Part shown: one piece after another, positions 54,506 through 62,887 of the stretch
How the letters are laid out: the number at the start of each line of letters is the position of its first letter
How positions within the stretch are numbered: the stretch's first letter is position 1
Origin: Thalassospira sp. TSL5-1
GTDB taxonomy: Bacteria > Pseudomonadota > Alphaproteobacteria > Rhodospirillales > Thalassospiraceae
Direction: 5' to 3'
Assembly: GCF_001907695.1 (NCBI RefSeq)
Contig: NZ_KV880639.1
Span: forward strand, 136,103 to 200,102
DNA: 64,000 nucleotides
Program-made: the position numbers and the translations under genes
The notes under the pieces: generated by a model
Database searches by the model: none
Told to the model about the DNA's origin: nothing
The model's input: only the letters and a program-made list of their open reading frames with translations

Positions 54506-55765
54506 TTAGACCGATTTGAACACCAGCGAAGCGTTGGTGCCCCCGAAGCCGAACGAATTCGACAGTGCGTAATTGACCTTGCGCTGTTTGGCTTCCAGCG
54601 GAACCAGATCAACCCCAAGGCAGGCCTCGGATGGGTTATTCAGGTTCAGGGTCGGCGGAACCGCCCCTTCATGGATCGCCAGGATCGAGAACACAGCCTC
54701 GATCGCGCCAGCAGCACCCAGCAAATGCCCGGTTGCCGACTTGGTCGAGGACATTGAAACCGAATTAATGGCATCACCAAACAGGCGTTTTACAGCACCC
54801 AGTTCGATTTCATCCCCCAGCGGAGTCGATGTGCCATGTGCATTGACATAATCGACCTGATCCGGGTTGATCCCCGCATTACGCAGCGCATTGCGCATGG
54901 AACGGAAACCACCATTGCCATCCGATGCCGGGGCGGTGATGTGATACGCGTCCCCTGACATGCCATAACCGGCAACTTCGGCGTAAATCTTGGCGCCACG
55001 GGCCTTGGCATGCTCGTATTCTTCAAGCACGACACAACCAGCACCTTCGCCCATGACAAATCCGTCACGGCCTTCGTCCCAAGGACGGGAGGCTGCGGTC
55101 GGCGTGTCATTATAGCCTGACGAAAGCGCACGGGCCGCAGCAAAGCCCGCCATGCCCAAACGGCATACGGCGGCTTCGGCACCACCGGCAACCATTACAT
55201 CGGCATCGCCCAGCATGATCAGGCGCGAGGCATCGCCAATGGCATGTGCGCCCGTCGAACATGCCGTAACAACCGCATGGTTCGGGCCTTTCAGGCCATG
55301 CTTGATCGATACCTGGCCGGAAACCAGGTTAATCAGGCAGGAAGGAATAAAAAACGGACTGATACGGCGAATTTTGCCTTCAGCAAGCAACCCGGCAGAT
55401 TCGGCAATACGCGGCAAACCGCCAATACCCGAACCAATCATGACACCGGTGGCTTCACGGTCTTCTTCTTCTTCCGGCGCCCAGCCGGAATCAGCAAGCG
55501 CCTGATCAGCAGCCGCAATGCCAAAGATGATAAATTCGTCCATCTTCTTCATGTCTTTGATCGAGACATGATCTTCGGCATTGAACTCGCCAGCACCCGT
55601 TCCACGCGGAACCATACCCGCAATCTTGGCGGGGATATCAGACACATCGAAATGATCGATGGCTTTGATGCCCGATTGTCCGTTCAGCAGCCCCTGCCAG
55701 GTCGCCTGGGCACCGTTTGCGACAGGCGTGACTGCGCCAATACCGGTTACAACTACGCGTCTCAT
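54506..55765 (-). CDS. fabF: Beta-ketoacyl-ACP synthase II
   Basis: Condenses acyl-ACP with malonyl-ACP in fatty-acid elongation. 419 residues, with nucleophile Cys169 (TACSTGAHAIG). The two catalytic histidines are in VNAHGTSTPLGD and KSATGHLLGAAG, and the Gly-rich C-terminus SNSFGFGGTNASLVF is complete. FabF rather than FabB is indicated by length and by its place after acpP. A hairpin lies between acpP and this gene. Confidence 0.97.
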   Translation of the reverse strand: MRRVVVTGIGAVTPVANGAQATWQGLLNGQSGIKAIDHFDVSDIPAKIAGMVPRGTGAGEFNAEDHVSIKDMKKMDEFIIFGIAAADQALADSGWAPEEEEDREATGVMIGSGIGGLPRIAESAGLLAEGKIRRISPFFIPSCLINLVSGQVSIKHGLKGPNHAVVTACSTGAHAIGDASRLIMLGDADVMVAGGAEAAVCRLGMAGFAAARALSSGYNDTPTAASRPWDEGRDGFVMGEGAGCVVLEEYEHAKARGAKIYAEVAGYGMSGDAYHITAPASDGNGGFRSMRNALRNAGINPDQVDYVNAHGTSTPLGDEIELGAVKRLFGDAINSVSMSSTKSATGHLLGAAGAIEAVFSILAIHEGAVPPTLNLNNPSEACLGVDLVPLEAKQRKVNYALSNSFGFGGTNASLVFKSV

Positions 55766-55800
55766 CCCGCTTTACGCCTTTATTTTATGAAAATTGCAAA

Positions 55801-55835
55801 GACGAAAAGGGCGCCCGAGGATGCCTCTGGCGCCC
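55801..55835 (-). terminator. Hairpin between acpP and fabF, possible attenuator
   Basis: Outer stem GGGCGCC/GGCGCCC plus a short inner GAGG/CCTC stem, followed on the minus strand by CTTTTCG. It would lower fabF transcription relative to the abundant carrier protein. Confidence 0.65.
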
Positions 55836-55851
55836 GCGTCAAATAGCCAGA

Positions 55852-56088
55852 TTAGCCATTTGCCTTTTCGATGAAGTCAATCGCGTCTTTGACGGTCAGA
55901 ATTTTTTCAGCGGCATCGTCGGGAATTTCAACGCCGAATTCTTCTTCAAACGCCATAACCAGCTCGACAGTATCCAGGCTGTCGGCGCCCAGATCGTCGA
56001 TGAAGCTTGCGTTTTCCGTGACCTTGTCTTCTTCAACACCGAGGTGCTCGACAACGATCTTCTTCACGCGATCTGCGACATCACTCAT
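55852..56088 (-). CDS. acpP: Acyl carrier protein
   Basis: A 78-residue acidic four-helix protein carrying growing acyl chains. The phosphopantetheine attachment Ser37 is in [13 protein letters not shown]. The third helix ([16 protein letters not shown]) is standard. It lies 166 bases downstream of fabG, and that gap holds a stem AACCGGCAA/TTGCCGGTT (56174-56197). It probably also has its own promoter, as acpP is usually one of the most abundant transcripts. Confidence 0.98.
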   Translation of the reverse strand: MSDVADRVKKIVVEHLGVEEDKVTENASFIDDLGADSLDTVELVMAFEEEFGVEIPDDAAEKILTVKDAIDFIEKANG

Positions 56089-56254
56089 AGCTTAAATCCT
56101 TCAATAGGTTCTCTGTCAGTAGTTTAATGTGCCCCAAAAGCCCGCCCTTTTCGGTGCGAACCGGGACCGTGGAAACCGGCAACCGTAATTGCCGGTTCCG
56201 GTTATTTGATATAGCGGCCTCTTTTAAACAGAAAAGCAAGCAACCCGCAACGGG

Positions 56255-56995
56255 TTAAATCATCGCCATTCCGCCATTCACATGCAAGGTCTGGCCAGTA
56301 ACATACCCGGCTTCCTGACTTGCAAGATACAAAACTGCTGCGGCAATTTCCGCGCTATCGCCCATACGACCGGCAGGAATGGCGCCCAACAGCTTCTCTT
56401 TCTGGGCATCGCCCAATTCTTCGGTCATTGCCGTGGTAATGAAACCCGGTGCCACACAGTTTACCGTAATTCCACGCGCGGCGACTTCCTGTGCCAGCGA
56501 TTTTGACCAGCCAATCATACCTGCCTTGGCGGCTGCATAGTTGGTCTGGCCCGGATTCCCGGTCACACCCACAATCGAGGTGATGTTGATGATCCGGCCA
56601 AAACGACGCTTCATCATACCACGCAGCGAATTGCGCGCCAGCTTGAAGGCCGCCGTCAGGTTAACATCCAGCACCGCCTGCCAGTCTTCATCTTTCAGGC
56701 GCATGGCCAGCTGATCACGGGTAATACCCGCATTATTGACCAGAATGTCAAGCTGGCCACCAAGGGCCTCTTCTGCCTGCTTGATCAGGCCATCGACCGA
56801 TGCACTATCAGAAAGATTGCCCGGCACCACAACGGCATTTTCACCAATTTCGGCCGCAACAGCCTCAAGGCGTTCTGCCCGCGTACCCGAAAGGGCAACC
56901 TTTGCACCGGCACTTGCAAGCACCTTGGCAATTTCGCCACCAATGCCACCGGTTGCACCCGTCACCAGTGCGGTTTTACCTGTCAGATCAAACAT
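56255..56995 (-). CDS. fabG: 3-oxoacyl-ACP reductase
   Basis: NADPH-dependent reduction of beta-ketoacyl-ACP. 246 residues, the normal FabG length. Cofactor motif TGATGGIGGEIA at about 13-24, NNAG at the family position, catalytic Ser in NITSIVGV and Tyr/Lys in YAAAKAG. The C-terminus ends GQTLHVNGGMAMI. The frame opens at a GTG at 57013, but AGGA 9 bases before the ATG at 56995 gives the standard N-terminus. It is 37 bases after fabD. Confidence 0.97.
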   Translation of the reverse strand: MFDLTGKTALVTGATGGIGGEIAKVLASAGAKVALSGTRAERLEAVAAEIGENAVVVPGNLSDSASVDGLIKQAEEALGGQLDILVNNAGITRDQLAMRLKDEDWQAVLDVNLTAAFKLARNSLRGMMKRRFGRIINITSIVGVTGNPGQTNYAAAKAGMIGWSKSLAQEVAARGITVNCVAPGFITTAMTEELGDAQKEKLLGAIPAGRMGDSAEIAAAVLYLASQEAGYVTGQTLHVNGGMAMI

Positions 56996-57032
56996 ATGTT
57001 TCGTTCCTGTCACTTTTTTAAACTGGTGCGGT

Positions 57033-57974
57033 TCACAGCGCGCCCAGAAAGGCTTCTATATCTGCCGGACCATTAATTGCGGTTCCGTTAAGATCGCGGT
57101 CAATTCGGCGGACCATACCACTCAGTACCTTGCCAGCACCGATTTCGACCAAACCGGAAATCCCCTGCTCTTTCATATAAAGCACGGATTCACGCCAGCG
57201 CACCGTGCCACAAACCTGTTTAACCAGCAAATCACGGATGGCATCAGCATCCTGGACCTTGGTGGCGGTCACGTTGGCAACCAGCGGCACCTTCGGCGCA
57301 TTCATCGTCACCTCGGCCAGGGCCTCTGCCATACGGTCGGCGGCAGGCTGCATCAGGGCACAATGAAAGGGTGCGGAAACCGGCAACAAAACAGCGCGCT
57401 TGGCGCCCTTTTCCTTGGCAATCTCAATTGCCCGCTCAACGGCAGCCTTGTGCCCCGAAACAACAACCTGCCCATTGGCATTGTCATTGGCGGCGGTGCA
57501 AACATCACCCTGGGCGGCCAGTTCGGCAACGGCGGCGGCATCGGCAAAATCCAGGCCCAAAAGGGCAGCCATCGCGCCAACACCGACCGGCACGGCGGCC
57601 TGCATCGCCTGACCACGAATTTTAAGCAAACGGGCGGCATCAGAAATGCTAAACGTTCCGGCCGCGGCAAGGGCGGAATATTCCCCCAGCGAATGCCCGG
57701 CAACCAGTTCACATTTATCGGTCAGGGCAAAGCCGCCTTCCTTTTCCAGAACACGGGTTACAGCCAGACTAACAGCCATCAGGGCGGGCTGGGCGTTTTC
57801 CGTCAGGGTCAAATCCCCTTCCGGGCCTTCAAACATCAGCGTACTGAGCTTCTGGGAAAGTGCGTCATCAACTTCCTGAAACACTTCGCGAGCCAAAGGA
57901 AAGGCATCGGCCAGTTCCTTGCCCATACCAACAGCCTGCGACCCCTGACCGGGGAATACGAATGCGCGTGTCAT
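57033..57974 (-). CDS. fabD: Malonyl-CoA:ACP transacylase
   Basis: Loads malonate on the carrier protein. 313 residues. Opening AFVFPGQGSQAVGMGKEL, nucleophile Ser in VAGHSLGEYSALAAAG, a conserved Arg in LLKIRGQAMQ and a His in SAPFHCALM form the active site. The ATG at 57974 is chosen over the upstream one at 58073 because homologs begin there. First gene of fabD-fabG-acpP-fabF-mltG. No fabH or plsX in the window. Confidence 0.96.
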   Translation of the reverse strand: MTRAFVFPGQGSQAVGMGKELADAFPLAREVFQEVDDALSQKLSTLMFEGPEGDLTLTENAQPALMAVSLAVTRVLEKEGGFALTDKCELVAGHSLGEYSALAAAGTFSISDAARLLKIRGQAMQAAVPVGVGAMAALLGLDFADAAAVAELAAQGDVCTAANDNANGQVVVSGHKAAVERAIEIAKEKGAKRAVLLPVSAPFHCALMQPAADRMAEALAEVTMNAPKVPLVANVTATKVQDADAIRDLLVKQVCGTVRWRESVLYMKEQGISGLVEIGAGKVLSGMVRRIDRDLNGTAINGPADIEAFLGAL

Positions 57975-58144
57975 TATGGATATAGCACCCTTGTCTGCGT
58001 TTATGTCGCCCGAAACACCCGGCCCGACATTTTTAAAAGGCCCCCTTGATAACGCGCCGAACCGTCCTGTCAAGGCCGGACACCGTTATGCACCCCGGAA
58101 AAACCAGATTGTTCACAAAGGTGGCTCAGAAATTCACGATTGCA

Positions 58145-58186
58145 AGAAAAAAGGCAGTAAACAGGGTAAATTGTCTACTGCCTTTT
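58145..58186 (-). terminator. Terminator downstream of the ClC gene
   Basis: Perfect 11-base arms AAAAGGCAGTA/TACTGCCTTTT with a 16-base loop containing a further short ACA/TGT stem. On the minus strand it is followed by TTTTTTC. Confidence 0.85.
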
Positions 58187-58242
58187 CATATATGAAACGT
58201 CAAACAGCCGATCCAAACATCAACTGCTCGCCGAGACGGCCC

Positions 58243-60036
58243 TTACTCAAGGTAGTTTTGCATACTCGAAACAACGCTGTCCGAAATATGGGACTTCGTA
58301 ATCACACCGCGCACATCAGACTGGCGCGGCAAACCGCGACAGGGCTGAACAACAACGGCGGAACGTGCATTGCGGCGGTGCATGCGCTTGATCACGTCAA
58401 ACAATGTGGTGTTATCCACCACCACGACAAAATCCTCGTCAACAATATCGGACAGCGTGTCATTGCCCTGTTCCCCAACAATGGCGAACAGATGATCAAT
58501 ATCGGGCAAAACGCCAACAATTCGATCGCCCGCTACCACCACAATCGAAGCCACTTTGGGTTTCGGCGTCAGGCTGTCAACCGCTTCGGAAACGCGCATG
58601 GCGGCATCCAGGAAAATCGGTTCACGATCCATCACCTCGTGAGCGGGATGAACCATAAACATGTTGCTGTGACGTTCCTTGGGAATGTGCAAACCGCGCA
58701 ACACCAGCTTGGAAGTATAGATGGTTTCGCTGATCAGCATGCGACGAATACCCAGCGCGATGGCAACGGCCACCACCAGCGGCACGACGATATTATAGTC
58801 GCGGGTCATTTCAAAAATCATGATGATCGCGGTCATGGCGGCACCGGTACCGGCGGCTACAACGCCACCCATACCCACCAGGGCAAATTCCGCCGGATTA
58901 ATCCCCGCATTCGGGAAAATCATGGTGCCGATAACACCAACAGCCCCCCCCATCGTGGCGCCAATAAACAGCGATGGTGAAAACACACCACCCGAGGCAC
59001 CAGAACCAATACTGACCGAGGTGGCATACATCTTGGCAAAGAACAGGATCACCAGCAGCGGCAATGTCGTCATACCGCCACGCAGAATTTCCTGAATGGT
59101 GCCATAACCAACACCATCGACGTAATAATTGCCTGCTGTCAGTAGCAGGACATACATCAGGATGCCGACCGACAGCATACCAATGGCATGACGAACATAG
59201 TCATTGACCGGCAGTTTCTTGAAAAACTTGTCGGTAATCAGCATGGAGCGGATCAGCATCCATGCGGCAACACCGCACAGAACACCCAGCACCACATATA
59301 TAATAAGTGCTTCAAGATCGATTGCCGAAACCTGGGGAATGGCCGCCAGCGGCACTTCAAAGGCCGGTGCAAGACCAAAGGAAATACGACCAATATACGT
59401 CGCAGCCCCGGTCGCAATCACGACCGGCAGGAAAGTACGGGTCGACACTTCCGGCATCATCAGTTCGATGGCAAATAAAACAGCGCCCAGCGGGGTATTG
59501 AATGTTGCCGCAATACCAGCACCCGCCCCGGCCGCAAGCAGCGTGATGCGCTGGCCTGTCGGCAAATTGCGAAGCTGTGCGATACTGGAACCCAGCGACG
59601 AACCGATCTGAATGATCGGGCCTTCACGACCAACAGCCGCCCCTGTCCCAATCGACAGCGCGGATGCAATCGACTTGATCACCGCCACCAGCGGGCGAAT
59701 GCGCCCCTGTTTGAAGTAAATGGCGTGCATCACTTCGGGAACACCGTGACCCTTGGCTTCCGGGGCAAAATTGTTAACCAGAAAAACCACCAGCATCCCG
59801 CCAATCACGGGCACCAGAATAATCAGCGGCCCCCATGTCGAGGGCTCCGTCAGCATGTTGGCATCATAATCAAGCGTAAAAGTGCCATAAAACGCCAGAT
59901 TATGAATAAGGGCGACCAGTGCGCGAAACGCCACCGCGCCATAACCGGTAACAATGCCAACGACGAGCGAGAAAAAACATAATGTAACAAGTGTCGCGCG
60001 CCGGGGTGACGCGCCTTCAACCTGGGATTCTACCAT
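58243..60036 (-). CDS. ClC-family chloride channel or H+/Cl- antiporter with CBS domains
   Basis: A 597-residue membrane protein. The first ~430 residues form the ClC core of many helices, with the chloride-site segments KGHGVPEVM and GREGPIIQIGSSLG (the gating Glu is in GREGP). GIAATFNTPLGAVLFAIE and GSGASGGVFSPSLFIGATMGG follow. The C-terminal ~150 residues hold a pair of CBS domains (from HEVMDREPIFLDAAMRVSEAV and LSDIVDEDFVVVVDNTTLFDVIKRM), which bind adenine nucleotides. The frame opens at 60105, but the ATG at 60036 (MVESQVEGASPRR) fits better. No ribosome site is strong. It is divergent from rpsF. Channel or exchanger mode cannot be told without the proton Glu alignment. Confidence 0.93.
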   Translation of the reverse strand: MVESQVEGASPRRATLVTLCFFSLVVGIVTGYGAVAFRALVALIHNLAFYGTFTLDYDANMLTEPSTWGPLIILVPVIGGMLVVFLVNNFAPEAKGHGVPEVMHAIYFKQGRIRPLVAVIKSIASALSIGTGAAVGREGPIIQIGSSLGSSIAQLRNLPTGQRITLLAAGAGAGIAATFNTPLGAVLFAIELMMPEVSTRTFLPVVIATGAATYIGRISFGLAPAFEVPLAAIPQVSAIDLEALIIYVVLGVLCGVAAWMLIRSMLITDKFFKKLPVNDYVRHAIGMLSVGILMYVLLLTAGNYYVDGVGYGTIQEILRGGMTTLPLLVILFFAKMYATSVSIGSGASGGVFSPSLFIGATMGGAVGVIGTMIFPNAGINPAEFALVGMGGVVAAGTGAAMTAIIMIFEMTRDYNIVVPLVVAVAIALGIRRMLISETIYTSKLVLRGLHIPKERHSNMFMVHPAHEVMDREPIFLDAAMRVSEAVDSLTPKPKVASIVVVAGDRIVGVLPDIDHLFAIVGEQGNDTLSDIVDEDFVVVVDNTTLFDVIKRMHRRNARSAVVVQPCRGLPRQSDVRGVITKSHISDSVVSSMQNYLE

Positions 60037-60487
60037 CACCAAACCATGTACGTTCTGAGTATATCCCGGCGTTGCGCCCAGTAACAGCTGTCCCCTGCCC
60101 CGCAATTTTTGTTGTCGTTAAGAGGGGAAGGCAGGAAAATCGTGCAAGAATGGGAGGTCGACCGGTTCGACGAATGGCCTTAAGGCTTACTCGCACACCC
60201 TTTGCAAATCAAGGGAATATCCGGCTTTGCATAGCCGCTCTTAGAAAAGTGCAACGCTTTTGTGACAAATCCATCCAGGCCAATTGCGCTGTCAGGATTG
60301 TGCAAAGCTGGCCTGCAAGGATCGGATGTCGAATCGTGTGAATATCGCGGTATTTGACGTTGCACCAATTGGCGAAAAGTGTATATTCGCCCGCTCACGG
60401 CTCCTTGCCGGGACGTACCCGGCTATGCCTGCGCGACATGCGGTCGCGTCAGGAAGAGACAAGCCACAAGGGGTGATTAGGAGAATT
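60037..60487. promoter_or_regulatory. Divergent ClC/rpsF regulatory region with structured rpsF leader
   Basis: About 450 non-coding bases. It contains the rpsF promoter (60360-60387) and two hairpins in the expected 5' untranslated region: GCCGGG/CCCGGC at 60407-60423 and CGCGAC/GTCGCG at 60432-60448. The position suits feedback control by the S6:S18 pair. This is inference. Confidence 0.5.
60360..60387 (+). promoter_or_regulatory. Sigma-70-type promoter of the rpsF operon
   Basis: A -35 like TTGCAC and a -10 TATATT with a 16-base spacer, about 100 bases upstream of the rpsF ATG. Confidence 0.55.
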
Positions 60488-60856
60488 ATGAGCAAGTACG
60501 AGAGCGTGTATATTGCACGTCAGGACTTCTCGACCGCACAGGTCGAAGCCCTGAACGAAAAGCTGAACGAAATCCTGACCGGACTGGGCGCAACCGTCGC
60601 CAAGACCGAATACTGGGGTCTTCGTTCCCTGACCTACCGGGTCAAGAAAAACCGCAAGGGTCACTATACCCTCTTCCAGATCGAAGCCGACAAGGACGCG
60701 ATTGCGGAATATGAACGCCAGATGCGCTTCAATGAAGACGTCCTGCGTCAGATGACCGTAAAGGTTGACGAGTTCGAAGAAGAACAGTCTGCCATTCTGC
60801 GTAACCGCGACGAGCGCGGCAGCCGTGGCAACCGCCGCAGCGGCCCGCGTCAGTAA
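60488..60856 (+). CDS. rpsF: 30S ribosomal protein S6
   Basis: A 122-residue small-subunit protein that pairs with S18 on the 16S rRNA platform. The opening MSKYESVYIARQDFSTAQVEALNEKL and the block YWGLRSLTYRVKKNRKGHYTLFQIEA identify it. The C-terminal tail is basic and Gly/Arg-rich (NRDERGSRGNRRSGPRQ), longer than in E. coli after processing. AGGAG lies just before the ATG. The longer frame from 60284 runs through the leader and is rejected. It is 23 bases upstream of rpsR. Confidence 0.98.
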   Translation: MSKYESVYIARQDFSTAQVEALNEKLNEILTGLGATVAKTEYWGLRSLTYRVKKNRKGHYTLFQIEADKDAIAEYERQMRFNEDVLRQMTVKVDEFEEEQSAILRNRDERGSRGNRRSGPRQ

Positions 60857-60879
60857 TCGAGTAACGAGGAGGATATATC

Positions 60880-61113
60880 ATGGCTGGACGTCGTCTGTTT
60901 TTCCGTCGCCGCAAAACCTGCCCGTTCTCGGGTCCGGATGCGCCGAAGATCGACTACAAAGATGTCAAACTGTTGCAGCGTTTCGTTTCCGAACGCGGCA
61001 AGATCGTTCCGAGCCGTATCACGGCCGTTTCGGCCAAGAAACAGCGTGAGCTTTCCAAAGCCATCAAACGCGCTCGTTTCCTGGCGCTGCTGCCCTACGC
61101 AGACCAGGTCTGA
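60880..61113 (+). CDS. rpsR: 30S ribosomal protein S18
   Basis: 77 residues, with the family blocks RRKTCPFSG (including the Cys of many S18 proteins), [50 protein letters not shown]. It binds 16S rRNA as a heterodimer with S6. GAGGAGG precedes the ATG. Second in rpsF-rpsR-DUF2232-rplI. Confidence 0.98.
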   Translation: MAGRRLFFRRRKTCPFSGPDAPKIDYKDVKLLQRFVSERGKIVPSRITAVSAKKQRELSKAIKRARFLALLPYADQV

Positions 61114-61162
61114 GGCAGTCGGCAAGAGACTTTGTTTTGCGGTCTCGGCCACGGAGTAGCCA

Positions 61163-62104
61163 ATGTCTTCGCGTGACACCCTGACATCTATCGGAGCAGG
61201 ACTGGGCAGTGCGCTTCTGTTTCTGCTGGTATTGACAGGAAGTCCGCTGGCTTTGCTGCTGTCCTATTTCGGGCATTTGCCACTTTTCCTTATCGGATTG
61301 TGGCAGGGACCCAAAAGCCTGCTGGTTGCGGCGCTTGCGGCATGTGCTGCCCTGCTTTTGCTGGGTGGCGTCATGCCCTTCACAGTCTTTTTGATTGTGA
61401 TAGCCGGACCGGCGACGATGCTGACCCGCGTGGCGCTGATTATGCGGGCTGACGACTCCGGAAAACCGAAGTTCATTCAGCCTGGCATCATTTTGGCGGT
61501 CATGGCCCTGGCAGTTGCAGTGATAGTGACAATTGTCCTTGCAACCGTTGCGGCGGAAGGTCTGGAAATAAAGGAAGTGATCGCTCACTTCTTCTCGACG
61601 ATGTATTCTTCAATGGGTGTTCCGTTAACCACGGAAGTCCAACAGGTCATCGCCATCTTCCAGGCATATTTCCCGGCAATTGCGGCTTTGTCCTGGTACC
61701 TTATGGTTCTGGTCAATGCCATGATTGCACAGGCAATTCTGATACGCGCAGGCAAAAACCTGCGCCCGACACCAAGTCTGGCGTCGCTTGAATTACCTGG
61801 CTGGTCACTTTTTGCGTTCGCCCTGGCTGGGGCATCCATCGCCTTTGGTGATGGCAACCTGGCCTATATCGCACGCAACGTCGCGGTTGTATTGGCAGTG
61901 CCTTTCCTGTTTCAGGGGCTGGCACTCATACACGGGCAGGCAGCCCGATGGCCGCAAAAACGTTTGATATTGACGGTATTTTATATCGTCGCGGTTCTGT
62001 CTAGCTGGTCGTTTATCGCGATTTGCGGACTTGGAATTGTTGAGCATTTAATCAGGCTGCGGGGGAACCAACCGATGACCCGTAGCAATGAGGAGGATCG
62101 GTGA
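61163..62104 (+). CDS. DUF2232 multi-pass membrane protein
   Basis: A 313-residue protein with about eight hydrophobic segments and short loops, matching DUF2232 (YybS-like), a family often found between rpsR and rplI in alphaproteobacteria. Blocks such as [33 protein letters not shown] and the late [14 protein letters not shown] are typical. Function is unknown. In Firmicutes relatives have been connected with membrane or S-component-like transport, which is not established here. The stop overlaps the rplI start by one base (TGATG), so it is surely co-expressed with the ribosomal genes. Confidence 0.9.
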   Translation: MSSRDTLTSIGAGLGSALLFLLVLTGSPLALLLSYFGHLPLFLIGLWQGPKSLLVAALAACAALLLLGGVMPFTVFLIVIAGPATMLTRVALIMRADDSGKPKFIQPGIILAVMALAVAVIVTIVLATVAAEGLEIKEVIAHFFSTMYSSMGVPLTTEVQQVIAIFQAYFPAIAALSWYLMVLVNAMIAQAILIRAGKNLRPTPSLASLELPGWSLFAFALAGASIAFGDGNLAYIARNVAVVLAVPFLFQGLALIHGQAARWPQKRLILTVFYIVAVLSSWSFIAICGLGIVEHLIRLRGNQPMTRSNEEDR

Positions 62105-62694
62105 TGGAAGTTATTCTGCTCCAGCGGGTGGAAAAACTCGGCCAGATGGGTGACGTTGTCACCGTAAAGCCGGGCCACGCCCGCAACCGCCTGCTGCCCC
62201 AGGGCATGGCCCTGCGCGCAACCAAGGCAAACATTGCTGTGTTTGAAGCACAGAAAGCCCAGCTTGAAGCTGACAACCTGGAACGCCGTAACGAAGCCGA
62301 AAAAGTTGCCGAAAGCCTCGGCAGCCTGGCTGTTACCCTGGTTCGTCAGGCTTCTGACGTTGGTCAGCTTTACGGTTCTGTCACGGCACGCGACATCGCA
62401 TCTGCCGTTACCGAAGCCGGCTGCACCATTTCGCGCGGTCAGGTTCGCCTGGATGCCCCGATCAAGACCCTGGGTCTGCACGACATTACCGTCGCCCTGC
62501 ACCCGGAAGTCCTGATCACGGTTACCGCCAACGTTGCCCGTACCGAAGAAGACGCTGCCGAGCAGCTTCGTAAAGGTGCGGCCGTTCTGGGCACCATCGA
62601 AGAGATGGAAGAAGAAGAAGCTCTCGCTGAAGAAGCATCCGAAGAAGATTTGGAAGCCGAAGGCGAAGAAGAAGCTGCTGCTGCCAACGCCTGA
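62104..62694 (+). CDS. rplI: 50S ribosomal protein L9 with acidic C-terminal extension
   Basis: 196 residues. The N-terminal RNA-binding domain ([37 protein letters not shown]) and the helical connector and C-domain (through [14 protein letters not shown] at ~146) are standard. About 45 extra residues follow, almost entirely Glu and Ala. E. coli L9 ends at 149. The ATG at 62104 has GGAGG 7 bases upstream. A GTG directly before it is in frame but not needed. It overlaps the DUF2232 stop by one base. A strong terminator follows. Confidence 0.97.
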   Translation: MEVILLQRVEKLGQMGDVVTVKPGHARNRLLPQGMALRATKANIAVFEAQKAQLEADNLERRNEAEKVAESLGSLAVTLVRQASDVGQLYGSVTARDIASAVTEAGCTISRGQVRLDAPIKTLGLHDITVALHPEVLITVTANVARTEEDAAEQLRKGAAVLGTIEEMEEEEALAEEASEEDLEAEGEEEAAAANA

Positions 62695-62717
62695 TCGGTG
62701 TTGTCTTGACGGTTTCG

Positions 62718-62755
62718 GAAAACGGCGTATCCGCAGGGATGCGCCGTTTTCTTTT
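62718..62755 (+). terminator. Terminator of the rpsF-rplI operon
   Basis: Stem GAAAACGGCG/CGCCGTTTTC with an inner ATCC/GGAT stem, followed by TTTT. Confidence 0.9.
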
Positions 62756-62887
62756 ACCAAAACCGGAATTTATTATCCTGCCCAACAGGTTGCGCTACCA
62801 CCGACCTTTGCGGTTAAGGTATACCGGCTATGACCAAACTGGTTTTAGGCTTTCAGCTCAACAGGATGACTGGTACCCTCCGCCATC

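Noticed and set aside
60142..60183. 13-codon GTG-start peptide with a ribosome-site-like sequence upstream of rpsF
   Set aside because: Too short and unsupported. No evidence of a leader-peptide attenuator (no repeated codons or competing terminators).
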